Shown one piece after another: positions 25,977-40,900 of a stretch of DNA of 64,000 nucleotides. The DNA lies in NCBI GenBank assembly GCA_964057225.1, contig OZ059894.1:22536476-22600475 (forward strand), read 5' to 3'. The stretch is from Auanema rhodensis (taxonomy: Eukaryota; Nematoda; Chromadorea; Rhabditida; Rhabditidae). The position numbers and the translations under genes are program-made. The notes beneath the pieces were generated by a model. That model saw only the letters and a list, made by a program, of their open reading frames with translations, was not told the DNA's origin and searched no databases. The first letter of the stretch is position 1. Every line of letters begins with the position of its first letter.

Positions 25977-28900
25977 AAAGGAATCTAAAAACATCTACTT
26001 TTTGCTAAATTATTTTGAAATTTTTCGAAAAAATTTTTGTCAAAATGTTTTTGGAAGCATTGTTGAGTGTACATGGAAACTCAACATACACTAATGCATC
26101 ATTTTTCAAACGATCATAACTAATTTTTGTATCAAGCGTTTCTCAATGTAGTATAGTGCATTCGATGCGGATTTTTAAGCTGCGTCGATCTCTGTTATCA
26201 GATTTGCGCTAGCTTAAAAATGCACCGAGATATCAACTGATATAAGTTCACACTTATATCCTCGATTTTCACCCTGAAGGAATAATTTTTTCGTTGAATA
26301 ACATTGTCCATCGTCTTTGCCTTTGAAAAAAGGAATCTAAAAACATCTACTTTTTGCTAAATTATTTTGAAATTTTTCGAAAAAATTTTTGTCAAAATGT
26401 TTTTGGAAGCAATGTTGAGTGTACATGGAAACTCAACATACACTAATGCATCATTTTTCAAACGATCATAACTAATTTTTGTATTAAGCGTTTCTCAATG
26501 TAGTATAGTGCATTCGATGCGGATTTTTAAGCTGCGTCGATCTGTGTTATCAGATTTGCGCTAGCTTAAAAATGCACCGAGATATCAACTGATATAAGTT
26601 CACACTTATATCCTCGATTTTCACCCTGAAGGAATAATTTTTTCGTTGAATAACATTGTCCATCGTCTTTGCCTTGAAAAAAGGAATCTAAAAACATCTA
26701 CTTTTTGCTAAATTATTTTGAAATTTTTCGAAAAAATTTTTGTCAAAATGTTTTTGGAAGCATTGTTGAGTGTACATGGAAACTCAACATACACTAATGC
26801 ATCATTTTTCAAACGATCATAACTAATTTTTGTATTAAGCGTTTCTCAATGTAGTATAGTGCATTCGATGCGGATTTTTAAGCTGCGTCGATCTCTGTTA
26901 TCAGATTTGCGCTAGCTTAAAAATGCACCGAGATATCAACTGATATAAGTTCACACTTATATCCTCGATTTTCACCCTGAAGGAATAATTTTTTCGTTGA
27001 ATAACATTGTCCATCGTCTTTGCCTTGAAAAAAGGAATCTAAAAACATCTACTTTTTGCTAAATTATTTTGAAATTTTTCGAAAAAATTTTTGTCAAAAT
27101 GTTTTTGGAAGCATTGTTGAGTGTACATGGAAACTCAACATACACTAATGCATCATTTTTCAAACGATCATAACTAATTTTTGTATTAAGCGTTTCTCAA
27201 TGTAGTATAGTGCATTCGATGCGGATTTTTAAGCTGCGTCGATCTCTGTTATCAGATTTGCGCTAGCTTAAAAATGCACCGAGATATCAACTGATATAAG
27301 TTCACACTTATATCCTCGATTTTCACCCTGAAGGAATAATTTTTTCGTTGAATAACATTGTCCATCGTCTTTGCCTTGAAAAAAAGAATCTAAAAACATC
27401 TACTTTTTGCTAAATTATTTTGAAATTTTTCGAAAAAATTTTTGTCAAAATGTTTTTGGAAGCAATGTTGAGTGTACATGGAAACTCAACATACACTAAT
27501 GCATCATTTTTCAAACGATCATAACTAATTTTTGTATCAAGCGTTTCTCAATGTAGTATAGTGCATTCGATGCGGATTTTTAAGCTGCGTCGATCTGTGT
27601 TATCAGATTTGCGCTAGCTTAAAAATGCACCGAGATATCAACTGATATAAGTTCACACTTATATCCTCGATTTTCACCCTGAAGAATTGATTTTTTCGTT
27701 GAATAACATTGTCCATCGTCTTTGCCTTAAAAAATGGAATCTAAAAACATCTACTTTTTGCTAAATTATTTTGAAATTTTTCGAAAAAATTTTTGTCAAA
27801 ATGTTTTTGGAAGCATTGTTGAGTGTACATGGAAACTCAACATACACTAATGCATCATTTTTCAAACGATCATAACTAATTTTTGTATCAAGCGTTTCTC
27901 AATGTAGTATAGTGCATTCGATGCGGATTTTTAAGCTGCGTCGATCTGTGTTATCAGATTTGCGCTAGCTTAAAAATGCACCGAGATATCAACTGATATA
28001 AGTTCACACTTATATCCTCGATTTTCACCCTGAAGAATTAATTTTTTCGTTGAATAACATTGTCCATCGTCTTTGCCTTGAAAAATGGAATCTAAAAACA
28101 TCTACTTTTTGCTAAATTATTTTGAAATTTTTCGAAAAAATTTTTGTCAAAATGTTTTTGGAAGCATTGTTGAGTGTACATGGAAACTCAACATACACTA
28201 ATGCATCATTTTTCAAACGATCATAACTAATTTTTGTATCAAGCGTTTCTCAATGTAGTTTAGTGCATTCGATGCGGATTTTTAAGCTGCGTCGATCTGT
28301 GTTATCAGATTTGCGCTAGCTTAAAAATGCACCGAGATATCAACTGATATAAGTTCACACTTATATCCTCGATTTTCACCCTGAAGGAATAATTTTTTCG
28401 TTGAATAACATTGTCCATCGTCTTTGCCTTGAAAAAAGGAATCTAAAAACATCTACTTTTTGCTAAATTATTTTGAAATTTTTCGAAAAAATTTTTGTCA
28501 AAATGTTTTTGGAAGCATTGTTGAGTGTACATGGAAACTCAACATACACTAATGCATCATTTTTCAAACGATCATAACTAATTTTTGTATCAAGCGTTTC
28601 TCAATGTAGTATAGTGCATTCGATGCGGATTTTTAAGCTGCGTCGATCTCTGTTATCAGATTTGCGCTAGCTTAAAAATGCACCGAGATATCAACTGATA
28701 TAAGTTCACACTTATATCCTCGATTTTCACCCTGAAGGAATAATTTTTTCGTTGAATAACATTGTCCATCGTCTTTGCCTTTGAAAAAAGGAATCTAAAA
28801 ACATCTACTTTTTGCTAAATTATTTTGAAATTTTTCGAAAAAATTTTTGTCAAAATGTTTTTGGAAGCAATGTTGAGTGTACATGGAAACTCAACATACA

Positions 28901-29137
28901 CTAATGCATCATTTTTCAAACGATCATAACTAATTTTTGTATTAAGCGTTTCTCAATGTAGTATAGTGCATTCGATGCGGATTTTTAAGCTGCGTCGATC
29001 TGTGTTATCAGATTTGCGCTAGCTTAAAAATGCACCGAGATATCAACTGATATAAGTTCACACTTATATCCTCGATTTTCACCCTGAAGGAATAATTTTT
29101 TCGTTGAATAACATTGTCCATCGTCTTTGCCTTGAAA
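24573..29137. repeat. 7-unit higher-order repeat, 2,458 bp (M71-M77 and M78-M83)
   Basis: The aaaaagaatc/gaattGa units start at 24,924 and 27,382, and the extra T in gcctttg (352-bp units M75 and M82) falls at 26,322-26,324 and 28,780-28,782. Both spacings are 2,458 bp, that is 7 x 351 plus the inserted T. M71-M76 correspond in order to M78-M83. M79 lacks the cacGtata change of M72. This tract reuses four unit types of the 5-unit tract upstream and hands over at M82-M83 to the next 8-unit HOR. Confidence 0.75.
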
Positions 29138-32100
29138 AAAGTAATCTAAAAACATCTACTTTTTGCTAAATTATTTTGAAATTTTTCGAAAAAATTTTTG
29201 TCAAAATGTTTTTGGAAGCAATGTTGAGTGTACATGGAAACTCAACATACACTAATGCATCATTTTTCAAACGATCATAACTAATTTTTGTATTAAGCGT
29301 TTCTCAATGTAGTATAGTGCATTCGATGCGGATTTTTAAGCTGCGTCGATCTCTGTTATCAGATTTGCGCTAGCTTAAAAATGCACCGAGATATCAACTG
29401 ATATAAGTTCACACTTATATCCTCGATTTTCACCCTGAAGGAATAATTTTTTCGTTGAATAACATTGTCCATCGTCTTTGCCTTGGAAAAAGGAATCTAA
29501 AAACATCTACTTTTTGCTAAATTATTTTGAAATTTTTCGAAAAAATTTTTGTCAAAATGTTTTTGGAAGCAATGTTGAGTGTACATGGAAACTCAACATA
29601 CACTAATGCATCATTTTTCAAACGATCATAACTAATTTTTGTATTAAGCGTTTCTCAATGTAGTATAGTGCATTCGATGCGGATTTTTAAGCTGCGTCGA
29701 TCTGTGTTATCAGATTTGCGCTAGCTTAAAAATGCACCGAGATATCAACTGATATAAGTTCACACTTATATCCTCGATTTTCACCCTGAAGAATTAATTT
29801 TTTCGTTGAATAACATTGTCCATCGTCTTTGCCTTGAAAAATGAAATCTAAAAACATCTACTTTTTGCTAAATTATTTTGAAATTTTTCGAAAAAATTTT
29901 TGTCAAAATGTTTTTGGAAGCATTGTTGAGTGTACATGGAAACTCAACATACATTAATGCATCATTTTTCAAACGATCATAACTAATTTTTGTATTAAGC
30001 GTTTCTCAATGTAGTATAGTGCATTCGATGCGGATTTTTAAGCTGCGTCGATCTGTGTTATCAGATTTGCGCTAGCTTAAAAATGCACCAAGATATCAAC
30101 TGATATAAGTTCACACTTATATCCTCGATTTTCACCCTGAAGGAATAATTTTTTCGTTGAATAACATTGTCCATCGTCTTTGCCTTGAAAAAAGGAATCT
30201 AAAAACATCTACTTTTTGCTAAATTATTTTGAAATTTTTCGAAAAAATTTTTGTCAAAATGTTTTTGGAAGCATTGTTGAGTGTACATGGAAACTCAACA
30301 TACACTAATGCATCATTTTTCAAACGATCATAACTAATTTTTGTATCAAGCGTTTCTCAATGTAGTATAGTGCATTTGATGCGGATTTTTAAGCTGCGTC
30401 GATCTCTGTTATCAGATTTGCTCTAGCTTAAAAATGCACCGAGATATCAACTGATATAAGTTCACACTTATATCCTCGATTTTCACCCTGAAGGAATAAT
30501 TTTTTCGTTGAATAACATTGTCCATCGTCTTTGCCTTGAAAAATGGAATCTAAAAACATCTACTTTTTGCTAAATTATTTTGAAATTTTTCGAAAAAATT
30601 TTTGTCAAAATGTTTTTGGAAGCAATGTTGAGTGTACATGGAAACTCAACATACACTAATGCATCATTTTTCAAACGATCATAACTAATTTTTGTATCAA
30701 GCGTTTCTCAATGTAGTTTAGTGCATTCGATGCGGATTTTTAAGCTGCGTCGATCTGTGTTATCAGATTTGCGCTAGCTTAAAAATGCACCGAGATATCA
30801 ACTGATATAAGTTCACACTTATACCCTCGATTTTCACCCTGAAGGAATAATTTTTTCGTTGAATAACATTGTCCATCGTCTTTGCCTTGAAAAATGGAAT
30901 CTAAAAACATCTACTTTTTGCTAAATTATTTTGAAATTTTTCGAAAAAATTTTTGTCAAAATGTTTTTGGAAGCAATGTTGAGTGTACATGGAAACTCAA
31001 CATACACTAATGCATCATTTTTCAAACGATCATAACTAATTTTTGTATCAAGCGTTTCTCAATGTAGTTTAGTGCATTCGATGCGGATTTTTCAGCTGCG
31101 TCGATCTGTGTTATCAGATTTGCGCTAGCTTAAAAATGCACCGAGATATCAACTGATATAAGTTCACACTTATATCCTCGATTTTCACCCTGAAGGAATA
31201 ATTTTTTCGTTGAATAACATTGTCCATCGTCTTTGCCTTGAAAAAAGGAATCTAAAAACATCTACTTTTTGCTAAATTATTTTGAAATTTTTCGAAAAAA
31301 CTTTTGTCAAAATGTTTTTGGAAGCATTGTTGAGTGTACATGGAAACTCAACATACACTAATGCATCATTTTTCAAACGATCATAACTAATTTTTGTATC
31401 AAGCGTTTCTCAATGTAGTATAGTGCATTCGATGCGGATTTTTAAGCTGCGTCGATCTCTGTTATCAGATTTGCGCTAGCTTAAAAATGCACCGAGATAT
31501 CAACTGATATAAGTTCACACTTATATCCTCGATTTTCACCCTGAAGGAATAATTTTTTCGTTGAATAACATTGTCCATCGTCTTTGCCTTTGAAAAAAGG
31601 AATCTAAAAACATCTACTTTTTGCTAAATTATTTTGAAATTTTTCGAAAAAATTTTTGTCAAAATGTTTTTGGAAGCAATGTTGAGTGTACATGGAAACT
31701 CAACATACACTAATGCATCATTTTTCAAACGATCATAACTAATTTTTGTATTAAGCGTTTCTCAATGTAGTATAGTGCATTCGATGCGGATTTTTAAGCT
31801 GCGTCGATCTGTGTTATCAGATTTGCGCTAGCTTAAAAATGCACCGAGATATCAACTGATATAAGTTCACACTTATATCCTCGATTTTCACCCTGAAGGA
31901 ATAATTTTTTCGTTGAATAACATTGTCCATCGTCTTTGCCTTGAAAAAAGTAATCTAAAAACATCTACTTTTTGCTAAATTATTTTGAAATTTTTCGAAA
32001 AAATTTTTGTCAAAATGTTTTTGGAAGCAATGTTGAGTGTACATGGAAACTCAACATACACTAATGCATCATTTTTCAAACGATCATAACTAATTTTTGT

Positions 32101-34208
32101 ATTAAGCGTTTCTCAATGTAGTATAGTGCATTCGATGCGGATTTTTAAGCTGCGTCGATCTCTGTTATCAGATTTGCGCTAGCTTAAAAATGCACCGAGA
32201 TATCAACTGATATAAGTTCACACTTATATCCTCGATTTTCACCCTGAAGGAATAATTTTTTCGTTGAATAACATTGTCCATCGTCTTTGCCTTGGAAAAA
32301 GGAATCTAAAAACATCTACTTTTTGCTAAATTATTTTGAAATTTTTCGAAAAAATTTTTGTCAAAATGTTTTTGGAAGCAATGTTGAGTGTACATGGAAA
32401 CTCAACATACACTAATGCATCATTTTTCAAACGATCATAACTAATTTTTGTATTAAGCGTTTCTCAATGTAGTATAGTGCATTCGATGCGGATTTTTAAG
32501 CTGCGTCGATCTGTGTTATCAGATTTGCGCTAGCTTAAAAATGCACCGAGATATCAACTGATATAAGTTCACACTTATATCCTCGATTTTCACCCTGAAG
32601 AATTAATTTTTTCGTTGAATAACATTGTCCATCGTCTTTGCCTTGAAAAATGAAATCTAAAAACATCTACTTTTTGCTAAATTATTTTGAAATTTTTCGA
32701 AAAAATTTTTGTCAAAATGTTTTTGGAAGCATTGTTGAGTGTACATGGAAACTCAACATACATTAATGCATCATTTTTCAAACGATCATAACTAATTTTT
32801 GTATTAAGCGTTTCTCAATGTAGTATAGTGCATTCGATGCGGATTTTTAAGCTGCGTCGATCTGTGTTATCAGATTTGCGCTAGCTTAAAAATGCACCAA
32901 GATATCAACTGATATAAGTTCACACTTATATCCTCGATTTTCACCCTGAAGGAATAATTTTTTCGTTGAATAACATTGTCCATCGTCTTTGCCTTGAAAA
33001 AAGGAATCTAAAAACATCTACTTTTTGCTAAATTATTTTGAAATTTTTCGAAAAAATTTTTGTCAAAATGTTTTTGGAAGCATTGTTGAGTGTACATGGA
33101 AACTCAACATACACTAATGCATCATTTTTCAAACGATCATAACTAATTTTTGTATCAAGCGTTTCTCAATGTAGTATAGTGCATTTGATGCGGATTTTTA
33201 AGCTGCGTCGATCTCTGTTATCAGATTTGCTCTAGCTTAAAAATGCACCGAGATATCAACTGATATAAGTTCACACTTATATCCTCGATTTTCACCCTGA
33301 AGGAATAATTTTTTCGTTGAATAACATTGTCCATCGTCTTTGCCTTGAAAAATGGAATCTAAAAACATCTACTTTTTGCTAAATTATTTTGAAATTTTTC
33401 GAAAAAATTTTTGTCAAAATGTTTTTGGAAGCAATGTTGAGTGTACATGGAAACTCAACATACACTAATGCATCATTTTTCAAACGATCATAACTAATTT
33501 TTGTATCAAGCGTTTCTCAATGTAGTTTAGTGCATTCGATGCGGATTTTTAAGCTGCGTCGATCTGTGTTATCAGATTTGCGCTAGCTTAAAAATGCACC
33601 GAGATATCAACTGATATAAGTTCACACTTATACCCTCGATTTTCACCCTGAAGGAATAATTTTTTCGTTGAATAACATTGTCCATCGTCTTTGCCTTGAA
33701 AAATGGAATCTAAAAACATCTACTTTTTGCTAAATTATTTTGAAATTTTTCGAAAAAATTTTTGTCAAAATGTTTTTGGAAGCAATGTTGAGTGTACATG
33801 GAAACTCAACATACACTAATGCATCATTTTTCAAACGATCATAACTAATTTTTGTATCAAGCGTTTCTCAATGTAGTTTAGTGCATTCGATGCGGATTTT
33901 TCAGCTGCGTCGATCTGTGTTATCAGATTTGCGCTAGCTTAAAAATGCACCGAGATATCAACTGATATAAGTTCACACTTATATCCTCGATTTTCACCCT
34001 GAAGGAATAATTTTTTCGTTGAATAACATTGTCCATCGTCTTTGCCTTGAAAAAAGGAATCTAAAAACATCTACTTTTTGCTAAATTATTTTGAAATTTT
34101 TCGAAAAAACTTTTGTCAAAATGTTTTTGGAAGCATTGTTGAGTGTACATGGAAACTCAACATACACTAATGCATCATTTTTCAAACGATCATAACTAAT
34201 TTTTGTAT
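28493..34208. repeat. 8-unit higher-order repeat II, 2,809 bp, two near-identical copies
   Basis: Every private marker recurs at exactly 2,809 bp: gTaatc starts, ttgGaaaa, acatTaatg (29,951 and 32,760), caccAag, catTtgatg with gctCtagc, ataCcctcg, tttttCagctg (31,093 and 33,902) and aaaaaaCttttg (31,301 and 34,110). I see no difference between copies across the whole stretch. The match breaks upstream at 28,492 (T where the second copy has C) and downstream at 34,209-34,210. It has the same length as the HOR at 5.6-11.4 kb but a different set of units. It is the cleanest recent duplication in the window. Confidence 0.85.
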
Positions 34209-37200
34209 TGAGCGTTTCTCAATGTAGTATAGTGCATTCGATGCGGATTTTTAAGCTGCGTCGATCTCTGTTATCAGATTTGCGCTAGCTTAAAAATGCA
34301 CCGAGATATCAACTGATATAAGTTCACACTTATATCCTCGATTTTCACCCTGAAGGAATAATTTTTTCGTTGAATAACATTGTCCATCGTCTTTGCCTTG
34401 AAAAAAGGAATCTAAAAACATCTACTTTTTGCTAAATTATTTTGAAATTTTTCGAAAAAATTTTTGTCAAAATGTTTTTGGAAGCAATGTTGAGTGTACA
34501 TGGAAACTCAACATACACTAATGCATCATTTTTCAAAGGATCATAACTAATTTTTGTATTAAGCGTTTCTCAATGTAGTATAGTGCATTCGATGCGGATT
34601 TTTAAGCTGCGTCGATCTGTGTTATCAGATTTGCGCTAGCTTAAAAATGCACCAAGATATCAACTGATATAAGTTCACACTTATATCCTCGATTTTCACC
34701 CTGAAGGAATAATTTTTTCGTTGAATAACATTGTCCATCGTCTTTGCCTTGAAAAAAGGAATCTAAAAACATCTACTTTTTGCTAAATTATTTTGAAATT
34801 TTTCGAAAAAATTTTTGTCAAAATGTTTTTGGAAGCATTGTTGAGTGTACATGGAAACTCAACATACACTAATGCATCATTTTTCAAACGATCATAACTA
34901 ATTTTTGTATTAAGCGTTTCTCAATGTAGTATAGTGCATTCGATGCGGATTTTTAAGCTGCGTCGATCTCTGTTATCAGATTTGCGCTAGCTTAAAAATG
35001 CACCGAGATATCAACTGATATAAGTTCACACTTATATCCTCGATTTTCACCCTGAAGGAATAATTTTTTCGTTGAATAACATTGTCCATCGTCTTTGCCT
35101 TGAAAAAAGGAATCTAAAAACATCTACTTTTTGCTAAATTATTTTGAAAATTTTCGAAAAAATTTTTGTCAAAATGTTTTTGGAAGCATTGTTGAGTGTA
35201 CATGGAAACTCAACATACACTAATGCATAATTTTTCAAACGATCATAACTAATTTTTGTATTAAGCGTTTCTCAATGTAGTATAGTGCATTCGATGCGGA
35301 TTTTTAAGCTGCGTCGATCTCTGTTATCAGATTTGCGCTAGCTTAAAAATGCACCGAGATATCAACTGATATAAGTTCACACTTATATCCTCGATTTTCA
35401 CCCTGAAGGAATAATTTTTTCGTTGAATAACATTGTCCATCGTCTTTGCCTTGAAAAAAGGAATCTAAAAACATCTACTTTTTGCTAAATTATTTTGAAA
35501 TTTTTCGAAAAAATTTTTGTCAAAATGTTTTTGGAAGCAATGTTGAGTGTACATGGAAACTCAACATACACTAATGCATCATTTTTCAAACGATCATAAC
35601 TAATTTTTGTATCAAGCGTTTCTCAATGTAGTATAGTGCATTCGATGCGGATTTTTAAGCTGCGTCGATCTGTGTTATCAGATTTGCGCTAGCTTAAAAA
35701 TGCACCGAGATATCAACTGATATAATTTCACACTTATATCCTCGATTTTCACCCTGAAGAATTAATTTTTTCGTTGAATAACATTGTCCATCGTCTTTGC
35801 CTTGAAAAATGGAATCTAAAAACATCTACTTTTTGCTAAATTATTTTGAAATTTTTCGAAAAAATTTTTGTCAAAATGTTTTTGGAAGCATTGTTGAGTG
35901 TACATGGAAACTCAACATACACTAATGCATCATTTTTCAAACGATCATAACTAATTTTTGTATCAAGCGTTTCTCAATGTAGTTTAGTGCATTCGATGCG
36001 GATTTTTAAGCTGCGTCGATCTGTGTTATCAGATTTGCGCTAGCTTAAAAATGCACCGAGATATCAACTGATATAAGTTCACACTTATATCCTCGATTTT
36101 CACCCTGAAGGAATAATTTTTTCGTTGAATAACATTGTCCATCGTCTTTGCCTTGAAAAAAGGAATCTAAAAACATCTACTTTTTGCTAAATTATTTTGA
36201 AATTTTTCGAAAAAATTTTTGTCAAAATGTTTTTGGAAGCATTGTTGAGTGTACATGGAAACTCAACATACACTAATGCATCATTTTTCAAACGATCATA
36301 ACTAATTTTTGTATCAAGCGTTTCTCAATGTAGTTTAGTGCATTCGATGCGGATTTTTAAGCTGCGTCGATCTGTGTTATCAGATTTGCGCTAGCTTAAA
36401 AATGCACCGAGATATCAACTGATATAAGTTCACACTTATATCCTCGATTTTCACCCTGAAGAATTAATTTTTTCGTTGAATAACATTGTCCATCGTCTTT
36501 GCCTTGAAAAATGGAATCTAAAAACATCTACTTTTTGCTAAATTATTTTGAAATTTTTCGAAAAAATTTTTGTCAAAATGTTTTTGGAAGCATTGTTGAG
36601 TGTACATGGAAACTCAACATACACTAATGCATCATTTTTCAAAGGATCATAACTAACTTTTGTATTAAGCGTTTCTCAATGTAGTATAGTGCATTCGATG
36701 CGGATTTTTAAGCTGCGTCGATCTGTGTTATCAGATTTGCGCTAGCTTAAAAATGCACCGAGATATCAACTGATATAAGTTCACACTTATATCCTCGATT
36801 TTCACCCTGAAGAATTAATTTTTTCGTTGAATAACATTGTCCATCGTCTTTGCCTTGAAAAATGGAATCTAAAAACATCTACTTTTTGCTAAATTATTCT
36901 GAAATTTTTCGAAAAAATTTTTGTCAAAATGTTTTTGGAAGCAATGTTGAGTGTACATGGAAACTCAACATACACTAATGCATCATTTTTCAAACGATCA
37001 TAACTAATTTTTGTATCAAGCGTTTCTTAATGTAGTTTAGTGCATTCGATGCGGATTTTTAAGCTGCGTCGATCTGTGTTATCAGATTTGCGCTAGCTTA
37101 AAATTGCACCGAGATATCAACTGATATAAGTTCACACTTATATCCTCGATTTTCACCCTGAAGGAATAATTTTTTCGTTGAATAACATTGTCCATCGTCT

Positions 37201-37913
37201 TTGCCTTGAAAAATGGAATCTAAAAACATCTACTTTTTGCTAAATTATTTTGAAATTTTTCGAAAAAATTTTTGTCAAAATGTTTTTGGAAGCAATGTTG
37301 AGTGTACATGGAAACTCAACATACACTAATGCATCATTTTTCAAACGATCATAACTAATTTTTGTATCAAGCGTTTCTCAATGTAGTTTAGTGCATTCGA
37401 TGCGGATTTTTCAGCTGCGTCGATCTGTGTTATCAGATTTGCGCTAGCTTAAAAATGCACCGAGATATCAACTGATATAAGTTCACACTTATATCCTCGA
37501 TTTTCACCCTGAAGGAATAATTTTTTCGTTGAATAACATTGTCCATCGTCTTTGCCTTGAAAAAAGGAATCTAAAAACATCTACTTTTTGCTAAATTATT
37601 TTGAAATTTTTCGAAAAAACTTTTGTCAAAATGTTTTTGGAAGCATTGTTGAGTGTACATGGAAACTCAACATACACTAATGCATCATTTTTCAAACGAT
37701 CATAACTAATTTTTGTATTAAGCGTTTCTCAATGTAGTATAGTGCATTCGATGCGGATTTTTAAGCTGCGTCGATCTCTGTTATCAGATTTGCGCTAGCT
37801 TAAAAATGCACCGAGATATCAACTGATATAAGTTCACACTTATATCCTCGATTTTCACCCTGAAGAATTAATTTTTTCGTTGAATAACATTGTCCATCGT
37901 CTTTGCCTTGAAA
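34209..37913. repeat. Units M98(end)-M108, mixed tract
   Basis: This tract shows no internal higher-order period but re-uses known types. M99 combines aaaGgatc with caccAag. M101 has gaaaAttttcg and atgcatAat. M102 has gatataaTttc. M105 has aaaGgatc with aactaaCttttg. M106 has ATTCTGA, tttcTtaatg and aaaaTtgcac. M107-M108 repeat M97-M98 (tttttCagctg at 37,412, then aaaaaaCttttg). M101-M105 resemble M159-M163 about 20.35 kb downstream. The tract looks like a junction zone between the 8-unit HOR on the left and the 350-bp-unit domain on the right. Confidence 0.7.
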
Positions 37914-40900
37914 AATGGAATCTAAAAACATCTACTTTTTGCTAAATTATTTTGAAATTTTTCGAAAAAATTTTTGTCAAAATGTTTTTGGAAGCATTGT
38001 TGAGTGTACATGGAAACTCAACATACACTAATGCATCATTTTTCAAACGATCATAACTAATTTTTGTATCAAGCGTTTCTCAATGTAGTTTAGTGCATTC
38101 GATGCGGATTTTTAAGCTGCGTCGATCTGTGTTATCAGATTTGCGCTAGCTTAAAAATGCACCGAGATATCAACTGATATAAGTTCACACTTATATCCTC
38201 GATTTTCACCCTGAAGGAATAATTTTTTCGTTGAATAACATTGTCCATCGTCTTTGCCTTGAAAAAAGGAATCTAAAAATATCTACTTTTTGCCAAATTA
38301 TTTTGAAATTTTTCGAAAAAATTTTTGTCAAAATGTTTTTGGAAGCAATGTTGAGTGTACATGGAAACTCAACATACACTAATGCATCATTTTTCAAACG
38401 ATCATAACTAATTTTTGTATTAAGCGTTCCTCAATGTAGTATAGTGCATTCGATGCGAATTTTTAAGCTGCGTCGATCTGTGTTATCAGATTTGCGCTAG
38501 CTTAAAAATGCACCGAGATATCAACTGATATAAGTTCACACTTATATCCTCGATTTTCACCCTGAAGAATTAATTTTTTCGTTGAATAACATTGTCCATC
38601 GTCTTTGCCTTGAAAAATGAAATCTAAAAACATCTACTTTTTGCTAAATTATTCTGAAATTTTTCGAAAAAATTTTTGTCAAAATGTTTTTGGAAGCATT
38701 GTTGAGTGTACATGGAAACTCAACATACACTAATGCATCATTTTTCAAAGGATCATAACTAATTTTTGTATTAACGTTTCTCAATGTAGTATAGTGCATT
38801 CGATGCGGATTTTTAAGCTGCGTCGATCTGTGTTATCAGATTTGCGCTAGCTTAAAAATGCACCGAGATATCAACTGATATAAGTTCACACTTATATCCT
38901 CGATTTTCACCCTGAAGAATTAATTTTTTCGTTGAATAACATTGTCCATCGTCTTTGCCTTGAAAAATGGAATCTAAAAACATCTACTTTTTGCTAAATT
39001 ATTTTGAAATTTTTCGAAAAAATTTTTGTCAAAATGTTTTTGGAAGCATTGTTGAGTGTACATGGAAACTCAACATACACTAATGCATCATTTTTCAAAC
39101 GATCATAACTAATTTTTGTATTAAGCGTTTCTCAATGTAGTTTAGTGCATTCGATGCGGATTTTTAAGCTGCGTCGATCTGTGTTATCAGATTTGCGCTA
39201 GCTTAAAAATGCACCGAGATATCAACTGATATAAGTTCACACTTATATCCTCGATTTTCACCCTGAAGAATTAATTTTTTCGTTGAATAACATTGTCCAT
39301 CGTCTTTGCCTTGAAAAATGGAATCTAAAAACATCTACTTTTTGCTAAATTATTTTGAAATTTTTCGAAAAAACTTTTGTCAAAATGTTTTTGGAAGCAT
39401 TGTTGAGTGTACATGGAAACTCAACATACACTAATGCATCATTTTTCAAACGATCATAACTAATTTTTGTATCAAGCGTTTCTCAATGTAGTTTAGTGCA
39501 TTCGATGCGGATTTTTAAGCTGCGTCGATCTGTGTTATCAGATTTGCGCTAGCTTAAAAATGCACCGAGATATCAACTGATATAAGTTCACACTTATATC
39601 CTCGATTTTCACCCTGAAGGAATAATTTTTTCGTTGAATAACATTGTCCATCGTCTTTGCCTTGAAAAAAGGAATCTAAAAATATCTACTTTTTGCCAAA
39701 TTATTTTGAAATTTTTCGAAAAAATTTTTGTCAAAATGTTTTTGGAAGCATTGTTGAGTGTACATGGAAACTCAACATACACTAATGCATCATTTTTCAA
39801 ACGATCATAACTAATTTTTGTATTAAGCGTTCCTCAATGTAGTATAGTGCATTCGATGCGAATTTTTAAGCTGCGTCGATCTGTGTTATCAGATTTGCGC
39901 TAGCTTAAAAATGCACCGAGATATCAACTGATATAAGTTCACACTTATATCCTTGATTTTCACCCTGAAGGAATAATTTTTTCGTTGAATAACATTGTCC
40001 ATCGTCTTTGCCTTGAAAAATGAAATCTAAAAACATCTACTTTTTGCTAAATTATTCTGAAATTTTTCGAAAAAATTTTTGTCAAAATGTTTTTGGAAGC
40101 ATTGTTGAGTGTACATGGAAACTCAACATACACTAATGCATCATTTTTCAAAGGATCATAACTAATTTTTGTATTAACGTTTCTCAATGTAGTATAGTGC
40201 ATTCGATGCGGATTTTTAAGCTGCGTCGATCTGTGTTATCAGATTTGCGCTAGCTTAAAAATGCACCGAGATATCAACTGATATAAGTTCACACTTATAT
40301 CCTCGATTTTCACCCTGAAGAATTAATTTTTTCGTTGAATAACATTGTCCATCGTCTTTGCCTTGAAAAATGGAATCTAAAAACATCTACTTTTTGCTAA
40401 ATTATTCTGAAATTTTTCGAAAAAATTTTTGTCAAAATGTTTTTGGAAGCAATGTTGAGTGTACATGGAAACTCAACATACACTAATGCATCATTTTTCA
40501 AACGATCATAACTAATTTTTGTATTAAGCGTTCCTCAATGTAGTATAGTGCATTCGATGCGAATTTTTAAGCTGCGTCGATCTGTGTTATCAGATTTGCG
40601 CTAGCTTAAAAATGCACCGAGATATCAACTGATATAAGTTCACACTTATATCCTCGATTTTCACCCTGAAGAATTAATTTTTTCGTTGAATAACATTGTC
40701 CATCGTCTTTGCCTTGAAAAATGAAATCTAAAAACATCTACTTTTTGCTAAATTATTCTGAAATTTTTCGAAAAAATTTTTGTCAAAATGTTTTTGGAAG
40801 CATTGTTGAGTGTACATGGAAACTCAACATACACTAATGCATCATTTTTCAAAGGATCATAACTAATTTTTGTATTAACGTTTCTCAATGTAGTATAGTG

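Noticed and set aside
38206-38397. 63-codon open frame on the minus strand, with near-identical frames at 39,609-39,800 and 41,713-41,904
   Set aside because: It lies wholly inside satellite units, starts at TTG, exists only where one base change removes a TAG present in the other units, and its three copies are explained by tandem duplication (spacings 1,403 and 2,104 bp). No recognisable domain.
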